Positions 57,495 to 64,000 of a stretch of DNA of 64,000 bases are shown here, piece after piece. Position numbers and translations under genes: made by a program. The notes under the pieces were generated by a model that was not told the DNA's origin, did not search any database, and was given only the letters and a program-made list of their open reading frames with translations. The first letter of the stretch is position 1. Every line of letters starts with the position of its first letter. The stretch is taken from positions 398,986-462,985 of the forward strand of contig NZ_JGYU01000002.1 of the NCBI RefSeq assembly GCF_000741135.1, in the 5' to 3' direction. The stretch comes from Bifidobacterium choerinum (GTDB lineage: Bacteria; Actinomycetota; Actinomycetes; Actinomycetales; Bifidobacteriaceae).

Positions 57495-58997
57495 TCAGTC
57501 CCCGTCGACGGCCTGGTCCATGACCTGCGCGGCGAGATGCTCGTCGACGTCCGCCTGCAGCATGACGCCGTCGTCGCGGTATTCGACCGATTCGACGTTG
57601 CCGTATTCGCGGATCCTCGACAACAGCGAACCGGCCGCGTACGGCAGCAGCGCCTCGACGTGCACGTTCGGCTTCGGCAGCATCCCCTCGACGTGCGCGC
57701 GCAGCGCGTCGACGCCGTCGCCGCTCGCCGACGAGACGAGGAACGCGTCCGGCGCGAGGCGGTGCAGCCGTTCGCGCGTCACGTCGTCGATGAGGTCGGT
57801 CTTGTTGAACACGGTGACGACCGGCAACCGCTCGACGCCGTCGATCGTACGCAGCACCTCGTTGACGGCGTCGATCTGCCCGAAGGGGTCGGGATGCGAC
57901 GCGTCGACGACGTGGACGATGAGGTCGGCGTCGGCGATCTCCTCGAGCGTCGACTTGAAGGCTTCGACGAGCTGCGTCGGCAGCCGGCGCACGAAGCCGA
58001 CCGTGTCGACGTATGCGTACAGGCGCCCGTCCTTCGCGCGCGCACGGCGCACGGCCGTGTCAAGCGTCGCGAACAATGCGTTCTCGACGAGCTCGTCGGA
58101 GCCGGTGAGCCTGTTCGTCAGCGACGACTTGCCGGCGTTCGTGTAGCCGACGACGGCGATCGTCGGCAGTCCGTACTTGCGCCTCGAGCCGCGCTTGACC
58201 TCGCGCGACGGCGCCATCTGCGCGATCTGGCGGCGCAGATGCGCGATGCGCGTGCGGATGACGCGGCGGTCGAGCTCGATCTTCGTCTCGCCCGGGCCGC
58301 GCGAGCCGATGCCGCCGTCGGCGCCGGCGGCGCGTCCGCCGGCCTGGCGCGACAGCGCCGCGCCCCAGCCGCGCAGTCGCGGCAGCATGTACTGCAGCTG
58401 CGCGAGCTCGACCTGCGCCTTGCCTTCGCGCGACGTCGCGTGCTGCGCGAAGATGTCGAGGATGACGGCCGTCCTGTCGACGACCTTGACCTTCGTCGCG
58501 TCCTCGAGCGCGCGACGCTGGCTCGGCGGCAGGTCGTCGTCGACGATGATCGTGTCGGCCTCGTTGACCGCGACGATGTCGGCGATCTGCTTGGCCTTGC
58601 CTGCGCCCACATAGGTGGCCGGGTCGGGACGCGAACGCTGCTGCAGCACGGCGTCGCACACGACGGCGCCGGCCGTCTGCGCGAGCGCGGCGAGCTCGCG
58701 CATCGATTCCTCGGCCTCGCGCTGCGTGCCGGTGCGCGCCGACCAGACGCCGACGAGCACGACGCGTTCGAGGCGCACCTTGCGGTATTCGACTTCGGTG
58801 ACGTCCTCGAGCTCGCCGAGGCCGATGACGTGCTTGAGTTCGTTGCGCGATTCCCTTTCGCGCCAGATTTCGCTTTCGGCGCCGTCCGCATGCCCCTCCT
58901 CGAGCAGCACGTCGGACTGGTCAGCGAGCACGTCACGGCCCGCCTGCGGCCCGAAGGCCGCCTTGTCTTCGTCGTCGAAGGTGTTCAATGTGGTCAA
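57495..58997 (-). CDS. hflX: GTPase HflX
   Basis: This 500-residue ribosome-associated GTPase splits or rescues ribosomes under stress. The N-terminal HflX domain shows RPDPATYVGAGKAKQIADIV, DDDLPPSQRRALED and GGIGSRGPGETKIELDRR. A G domain follows with GYTNAGKSSLTNRLTGS (G1), VDTVGFVRRLP (G3) and FNKTD (G4), then a short C-domain. The start is a TTG at 58997 with GGACGAGG 6 nt upstream. It is divergent from the methyltransferase gene. Confidence 0.94.
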   Translation of the reverse strand: MTTLNTFDDEDKAAFGPQAGRDVLADQSDVLLEEGHADGAESEIWRERESRNELKHVIGLGELEDVTEVEYRKVRLERVVLVGVWSARTGTQREAEESMRELAALAQTAGAVVCDAVLQQRSRPDPATYVGAGKAKQIADIVAVNEADTIIVDDDLPPSQRRALEDATKVKVVDRTAVILDIFAQHATSREGKAQVELAQLQYMLPRLRGWGAALSRQAGGRAAGADGGIGSRGPGETKIELDRRVIRTRIAHLRRQIAQMAPSREVKRGSRRKYGLPTIAVVGYTNAGKSSLTNRLTGSDELVENALFATLDTAVRRARAKDGRLYAYVDTVGFVRRLPTQLVEAFKSTLEEIADADLIVHVVDASHPDPFGQIDAVNEVLRTIDGVERLPVVTVFNKTDLIDDVTRERLHRLAPDAFLVSSASGDGVDALRAHVEGMLPKPNVHVEALLPYAAGSLLSRIREYGNVESVEYRDDGVMLQADVDEHLAAQVMDQAVDGD

Positions 58998-59090
58998 ATA
59001 CTACCTCGTCCTTGCTTGGAAACTTACTGAGCCCTGATTATCATCGGATAAGCAGACATGCCAGTATACAGCAGAGCGAAGCGGAGCACC

Positions 59091-59723
59091 ATGGCGCACA
59101 TCGAATCCCCACAGGTGAACGAACAGTACTTCTCGGCCGCGCCGTCGTCGAAGGACGTGCGGCGCGAGATGCGGGTGACGCTGCGCGGCCATGACGTCCG
59201 CGTCGAGACGTCGAACGGCGTCTTCTCGGCGCACCGCGTCGACCTCGGCACGTCGGTGCTGCTGCGCCACGCGCCGCAGCCGCCCGCACACGGCGACTTC
59301 CTCGACATCGGCTGCGGATGGGGCGCGATCAGCCTCGCGCTCGCGCTCGAGTCCCCCGAGGCCGAGGTCTACGCAATCGACGTCAACGAACGCGCGATCG
59401 AACTGACCGAGCGCAACGCCGAGCTCAACGGCTGCACGAACATCCACGTCGGCGAGGCCGACGACGTGCCCGACGGGCTCGAGTTCGAGCTCATCTGGTC
59501 GAACCCGCCGATCCGCATCGGCAAGGAGGAGCTGCACACGCTGCTGATGACATGGCTGCCCCGGCTGGCCGCCGACGGCCACGCCTATCTCGTCGTGCAG
59601 AGGAACCTCGGCTCCGATTCGCTGATGCGCTGGCTCGCCGACGCGCTGTCCGACGCCTACACGGTCGGCAAGTACGCCAGCTCGAAGGGCTACCGCGTCA
59701 TCGAGGTGCACCGCCTGCCCTGA
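59091..59723 (+). CDS. class I SAM-dependent methyltransferase (RsmC/RlmG-like)
   Basis: The 210-residue protein has an MTS (methyltransferase small) domain. The SAM loop is FLDIGCGWGAISLALAL (about 70). AIDVNERAIELTERNAELNG follows, then the catalytic motif IWSNPPIRIGKEELH (NPP for a base amino group). These enzymes methylate guanine N2 in rRNA. It lacks the duplicated inactive domain of E. coli RsmC, as usual for Gram-positive homologues. GGAGC precedes the ATG at 59091; an upstream ATG at 59058 has no ribosome site. Confidence 0.85.
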   Translation: MAHIESPQVNEQYFSAAPSSKDVRREMRVTLRGHDVRVETSNGVFSAHRVDLGTSVLLRHAPQPPAHGDFLDIGCGWGAISLALALESPEAEVYAIDVNERAIELTERNAELNGCTNIHVGEADDVPDGLEFELIWSNPPIRIGKEELHTLLMTWLPRLAADGHAYLVVQRNLGSDSLMRWLADALSDAYTVGKYASSKGYRVIEVHRLP

Positions 59724-59909
59724 CGGCATTACGCGGCGCATGGACGGCAACGCGGACGGAGGCCGCACGCCGCAGGGGCATCGCGTGCGGATCGCCGCGG
59801 ATGCCCTCCCCCGCCCATGCGGTCGCATCGGCGCCACGGCGATACGCCGACGGGAACACATCAGTAATTCAGCATTCAGTACCACGGAAAGCACAACGCA
59901 CAGCATCAT

Positions 59910-62900
59910 ATGAAATTCTCATATCCAGAAGAACTGCCGGTCAGCGGCGCGCGTGACGCGATCGCCGAAGCCGTGCGCCACGCGCAGGTCGTCATCGTCT
60001 CCGGCCAGACCGGCTCGGGCAAGACGACGCAGCTGCCGAAGATCCTGCTCGAACTCGGCCGCGGCGCGCACGGCCGTCAGATCGTGCACACGCAGCCGCG
60101 TCGTCTCGCGGCGCGCACCGTCGCCGAACGCATCGCGAGCGAGCTTGGCGTGCATCTGGGCGACGAGGTCGGCTACCAGGTGCGCTTCACCGACGAGTCG
60201 TCGCCGAAGACGCGGCTGCGCGTCGTCACCGACGGCATCCTGCTCGCGCAGATCCAGCGCGACCCGAAGCTCACACGCTACGACACGATCGTCATCGACG
60301 AGGCGCACGAGCGCACGCTCAACATCGACTTCCTGCTCGGCTATCTGACGGCGCTGCTGCCCGAACGGCCCGACCTCAAGCTCATCATCACGTCGGCGAC
60401 AATCGATTCGGTCAAGTTCCAGAAGCATTTCGAGGACGCGCTGAAGAAGCCGGTGCCGGTCATCGAGGTCTCCGGACGCACCTATCCGGTAACGATCTGC
60501 TACGAGCCGCTCGGCGGCGCGCCGGCGCTGATGAGCCATGTGCCCGGCTTCGCCGACGTCCATATGGACGCGGCCGGCGGCGAACGCGACGCCGACGCCG
60601 ACGTGCCGACCGCCGTCGCGCGCGCCTGCGTCGAACTCGTGACGGTCTCGGCGCACGACCGCGGCCCGCGCGACATCCTCGTGTTCGCGGCCGGCGAGCG
60701 CGACATCCGCGACTATGAGCAGGCGATCCGCCATGCCTTCGGCCCGCGCTGCGCCGACATGCGCCGCCCGGACGCGATCGAGATCGTGCCGCTGTTCGCG
60801 CGCCTGAGCGCGAAGGACCAGCATCGCGTCTTCGAATCGCACAGCCACCAGCGCATCGTCATCGCGACGAACGTCGCCGAGACGTCGCTGACGGTGCCGG
60901 GCATCCGTTACGTCGTCGACCCCGGCCTCGCGCGCATCTCTCGCTATTCGAAGAGCGCGAAGGTGCAGCGTCTGCCGATCGAGCCGATCTCGCAGGCGAG
61001 CGCCGACCAGCGTTCGGGCCGATGCGGCCGCATCGCCGACGGCATCGCGATCCGCCTGTATTCCGCCGAGGACTACGAGAGCCGCCCGCGATTCACCGAA
61101 CCGGAGATCCTGCGCACGTCGCTCGGCGCCGTCGTATTGCACATGCTGTCGGTCGGCGTCGCGCACACGGCGCGCGACATCACCGACTTCGGCTTCATCG
61201 ACCCGCCGGACATGAAATCGGTCTCCGACGGCATCAACGAGCTGACCGAGCTGCAGGCGATCTCGCGCACGCGCGGCGACATCCGCCTGACGCACACCGG
61301 CCGCCAGCTCGCGCGCATCCCGATCGACGTGCGTCTGGGACGCATGCTCATCGAGGCGGCGCGTTCGACGACGCCGAACACGCTCGCCGCGCTCATCGTC
61401 GTCGTCGCGTTCCTGAGCCTGCAGGATCCGCGCGAACGTCCCGAGGAGGCGCGCGAGGAGGCCGACCGCATCCACAACCGCTACGCCGACCCGACGAGCG
61501 ACTTCCTGACGGCGCTCAACATCTGGGATCGTGCGTTCGGCGCCGACGGCGAACGCAGCGGCAACGCGCTGCGCCGCCTGTGCAAGCACGAGTTCCTCCA
61601 CTATCTGCGCATGCGCCAGTGGCGCGACCTCGTCACGCAGCTGCGCGAACTGTGCCGCGAGCTCAAGTTCAAGGTCGGCGAGCCGATCCCGGTCTCACGC
61701 CCCGACGAGGCGGTGCGCGCACTGCCAATCAACCAGCAGGCCGCGCATGCGCTGTGCTGCTCGTGGGACGGCCAGGGCATCCACCGCGCGATGCTCGCCG
61801 GCCTGCTGTCGATGATCGGCATGCAGGTCGTGCGCGAGCCGAAGGCCTCCGACTACGCGAACCTCAAGGGCGCCGCGCGCGCACGTGCGCTCAAACGTGC
61901 CCAGAAGATGGCGAAGAACGACTATCAGGGCGCGCGCGGCACGCATTTCGCGCTGTTTCCGGCCTCGGCCGTCGCCAAGTCGACGCCGCCGTGGGTCATG
62001 AGCACCGAACTCGTCGAGACGAGCCGGCTGTGGGCGCGCTACAGCGCGCAGATCGACCCGGCGTGGGCCGAGCCGCTCGCCAAGGGGCTGACGCGCACGA
62101 CCTACGCGCAGCCGCATTGGTCGGCGTCGCGCGGCAGCGCCGTCGCCGAGGCGAAAGTGCTGCTCTACGGCCTGCCGATCGTGCAGGGCCGTCAGGTGCA
62201 GTGGGGGCGCATCAACCCGCTCGAGGCGCGCGACTTCCTGATCCGCCAGGGTCTCGTTGAAGGCGAGATCCAGCAGCGTTTCGCCTACGACGGATTCGTC
62301 GAGCGCAACCGGCAGATCGTCGCCGACGCGCAGGACGATGCGAGCCGCACGCGCCAGCTCGCGCAGAGCGTCAACGACGAGGACCTCTTCGACTTCTACA
62401 ACGCGTCGATCCCGCAGGACGTGACGAGCGTCGCCGACCTGGGCAAATGGTGGAGGGCCGAACACGAGACCAATCCGCATCTGCTCGACTTCGACCCGTC
62501 GAAGGTCGAGCATCTGCTCGACGCCGAATCCTACGATCCGGGCGACTTCCCCGACCATTGGGTCACCGTCGGCTCCGACGGCCGCGCGATCGAGCTGCGA
62601 CTGAGCTACGTCTACGACACGAACGACGAGGCCGACGGCGTCAGCGTCCACATCCCGATGACGGCGCTGTCGCGCGTCTCGCCCGAGGAGTTCAGCTGGA
62701 ACGTGCCCGGTCTGCGCCGCGAACTCATCGTCGCGCTCATCAAGGCGCTGCCGAAGACGCTGCGCGTGCAGTTCGTGCCCGCGCCGGACACGGCCGCGAA
62801 GATCGACGACTGGATCGGCGCGCACTACCCCGAGCAGCCGGGCTCCGGCACATGCGAACGGCCGGCCGAGGCCCCCGACGGCCAGTGGCCCGACTTCCTC

Positions 62901-63947
62901 CATGTGTTCACGAAGGCGGCGATCGCCGTCGTCGGCGCGCAGATCCATCCCGAGGTCCTCGACGATCTCGCCGCAAAGCTGCCTCCGTATCTGCGCATGA
63001 CCTTCGTCATCGAGCAGCCGATGCCGCGCCCGAAGCACGGACGGCGACGCGAGCGCGTCATGCCGAAGGTCGTCGCGAGCGGCAAGTCGCTCGCCGAGCT
63101 GCAGCGCCGCTTCGCCGCCGAGGCGCAGGTCTCGGCGCGGCAGGTCGTCAAGCGTCAGGCCCAGCAGGCCGCCGACGCCGGCGCGATCGTCAAGCAGGCG
63201 GACCTGCTGCGCAACGCCGGCGCCACGACGCGTTCGCGCGAGCAGATGCTGTGGGACGGCGCGCTCGACCGTCTGCGGCTGCCGGCAGAACGCATCTCGT
63301 CGCGCTGGCTCGGCGCCGAGGCGCTGCGCCTGGCGGCCGCGCCCTACGACGACACGAAGCAGCTCGTCGAGGACCTGCAGCGCGCCGCCGTCAAGCGGCT
63401 GCTGCCGGACATCGGCGAGCTCAAGGACGACGCGGCGCTTGCGCAGGCCGTCGCCGGCGTCGAACAGGTCTACGAGGACACCGTCTACGCCGTCGCGAAG
63501 GACGTCGTCGCGATCCTCGAACAGTACGCGAAGGTCGACAAGGCGGTGAGCGGGCCGGCGGACCTGCCGATGCTGTCGGTGCTCCAGTCGATCCGCGAGC
63601 ACATCGCGACGCTCGTCAACCCCGGGTTCATCGGACGCACGCCGCCGCTCGCGCTGCCGAGGATCGGCGTCTATCTGCGCGCCGACCTGATGCGGCTCGA
63701 CAAGGCGAAGGCCGACAAGAACCGCGACGTGCGCTGGGCGTGGCAGGCCGACGAGGCGAAACAGCTCGTCGACGACGCGACGGCCAAGGCGGACGCGATG
63801 CCCGCCGGCGCCGCGCGCGACGAGGCCCAGGCGAAGGCGACGCGCGCACGGTGGCTGCTCGAGGAATTCTGCGTCTCGCTGTGGGCGCAGGAGCTCGGCA
63901 CGAACCAGCCGGTGAGCATGCAGCGCATCGCGAAGGCGCTGCGCTGA
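59910..63947 (+). CDS. hrpA: DEAH-box ATP-dependent RNA helicase HrpA
   Basis: The 1345-residue helicase has motif I VSGQTGSGKTTQLPK (about 33), Ia TQPRRLAARTVAERIA, motif II DEAHER (about 132), SAT in IITSATIDS, motif V ATNVAETSLTVPGIRYVVDPG and motif VI QRSGRCGR. Helicase-associated, OB-like and long C-terminal HrpA domains (DUF3418 region) follow. It remodels RNA or stalled ribosomes. It starts MKFSYPEELPVSGARDAI; a 186-bp gap to the methyltransferase has no gene. Confidence 0.95.
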   Translation: MKFSYPEELPVSGARDAIAEAVRHAQVVIVSGQTGSGKTTQLPKILLELGRGAHGRQIVHTQPRRLAARTVAERIASELGVHLGDEVGYQVRFTDESSPKTRLRVVTDGILLAQIQRDPKLTRYDTIVIDEAHERTLNIDFLLGYLTALLPERPDLKLIITSATIDSVKFQKHFEDALKKPVPVIEVSGRTYPVTICYEPLGGAPALMSHVPGFADVHMDAAGGERDADADVPTAVARACVELVTVSAHDRGPRDILVFAAGERDIRDYEQAIRHAFGPRCADMRRPDAIEIVPLFARLSAKDQHRVFESHSHQRIVIATNVAETSLTVPGIRYVVDPGLARISRYSKSAKVQRLPIEPISQASADQRSGRCGRIADGIAIRLYSAEDYESRPRFTEPEILRTSLGAVVLHMLSVGVAHTARDITDFGFIDPPDMKSVSDGINELTELQAISRTRGDIRLTHTGRQLARIPIDVRLGRMLIEAARSTTPNTLAALIVVVAFLSLQDPRERPEEAREEADRIHNRYADPTSDFLTALNIWDRAFGADGERSGNALRRLCKHEFLHYLRMRQWRDLVTQLRELCRELKFKVGEPIPVSRPDEAVRALPINQQAAHALCCSWDGQGIHRAMLAGLLSMIGMQVVREPKASDYANLKGAARARALKRAQKMAKNDYQGARGTHFALFPASAVAKSTPPWVMSTELVETSRLWARYSAQIDPAWAEPLAKGLTRTTYAQPHWSASRGSAVAEAKVLLYGLPIVQGRQVQWGRINPLEARDFLIRQGLVEGEIQQRFAYDGFVERNRQIVADAQDDASRTRQLAQSVNDEDLFDFYNASIPQDVTSVADLGKWWRAEHETNPHLLDFDPSKVEHLLDAESYDPGDFPDHWVTVGSDGRAIELRLSYVYDTNDEADGVSVHIPMTALSRVSPEEFSWNVPGLRRELIVALIKALPKTLRVQFVPAPDTAAKIDDWIGAHYPEQPGSGTCERPAEAPDGQWPDFLHVFTKAAIAVVGAQIHPEVLDDLAAKLPPYLRMTFVIEQPMPRPKHGRRRERVMPKVVASGKSLAELQRRFAAEAQVSARQVVKRQAQQAADAGAIVKQADLLRNAGATTRSREQMLWDGALDRLRLPAERISSRWLGAEALRLAAAPYDDTKQLVEDLQRAAVKRLLPDIGELKDDAALAQAVAGVEQVYEDTVYAVAKDVVAILEQYAKVDKAVSGPADLPMLSVLQSIREHIATLVNPGFIGRTPPLALPRIGVYLRADLMRLDKAKADKNRDVRWAWQADEAKQLVDDATAKADAMPAGAARDEAQAKATRARWLLEEFCVSLWAQELGTNQPVSMQRIAKALR

Positions 63948-63969
63948 GCGGCGGCGGAAAGGAAGGACG

Positions 63970-64000
63970 ATGGCAGCATCGAAGGGCACGCCGAAGCAGG
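63970..64000 (+). CDS. start of the next gene, cut by the window edge
   Basis: An ATG at 63970 is preceded by GGAAAGGAAGG at about 4 nt and reads MAASKGTPKQ. It begins 23 bp after hrpA, so it is probably in the same operon. Too little is visible to name it. Confidence 0.55.
   Translation, partial: MAASKGTPKQ

Noticed and set aside
59919..61601. 560-codon minus-strand frame opposite hrpA
   Set aside because: Antisense shadow of the DEAH helicase; composition only.

Overview
The window reads as chromosomal DNA of a high-GC actinobacterium, most likely Bifidobacterium. Roughly two thirds of the bases are G+C by eye. The tmRNA encodes the tag AKSNRTEFALAA. A division/cell-wall (dcw) cluster runs mraZ-rsmH-ftsL-ftsI-(murE-like)-murF-mraY-murD-ftsW-murG-murC-ftsQ. 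L-lactate dehydrogenase, a GH42 beta-galactosidase and a ROK/fructokinase pair fit a saccharolytic lactic bifidobacterium. Genus is an inference; species is not called.

Layout. 1-3.3 kb: comparatively AT-rich accessory edge with the end of a sensor kinase, small secreted proteins and lipoproteins, two of them frameshifted. 3.7-10.9 kb: GNAT, Xaa-Pro aminopeptidase plus NUDIX, a broken NmrA-like oxidoreductase, a ROK regulator with a two-palindrome operator, a PfkB fructokinase and dtd. 11.0-19.7 kb: an array of 52-bp repeats, a DUF4190-like membrane protein, and a complete four-gene Wadjet (jetABCD) anti-plasmid defence operon on the minus strand. 19.9-28.2 kb: DUF488, HAD and DUF4186 proteins, a wall-anchored tandem nitrilase-family gene (broken), a hypothetical gene, GH42 beta-galactosidase (frameshifted) and a PH-domain-like protein. 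28.2-31.8 kb: an oligopeptide ABC transporter operon that has lost its middle and is left with an OppC/ATPase chimera. 32.2-32.6 kb: ssrA. 32.9-33.2 kb: a second 52-bp repeat array. 33.2-48.1 kb: the dcw cluster with MraZ boxes upstream. 48.2-64 kb: helD, serA, nrdR, a small AT-rich island with a broken secreted permuted-papain-like protein, the SOS pair LysM gene/lexA with LexA boxes, a CDF exporter, ldh, hflX, an RsmC-like methyltransferase and hrpA.

How the genes work together. JetA (MukF-like), JetB (MukE-like) and JetC (SMC ATPase) form the condensin-like sensor, and JetD (TOPRIM) is its nuclease. The genes are tightly overlapped. JetB and JetC here carry long acidic low-complexity tails. 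The dcw genes make lipid II and build the septum. At the murE position there is a Mur-ligase-like protein whose ATP-binding loop is degenerate.

Caution on quality. At least eight loci carry frameshifts, nonsense codons or a deletion. Several lie in short G/C runs, and one is in murG, a gene expected to be essential. Part of the apparent gene decay may therefore be sequencing or assembly error. No tRNA, rRNA, CRISPR array or insertion sequence was recognised.
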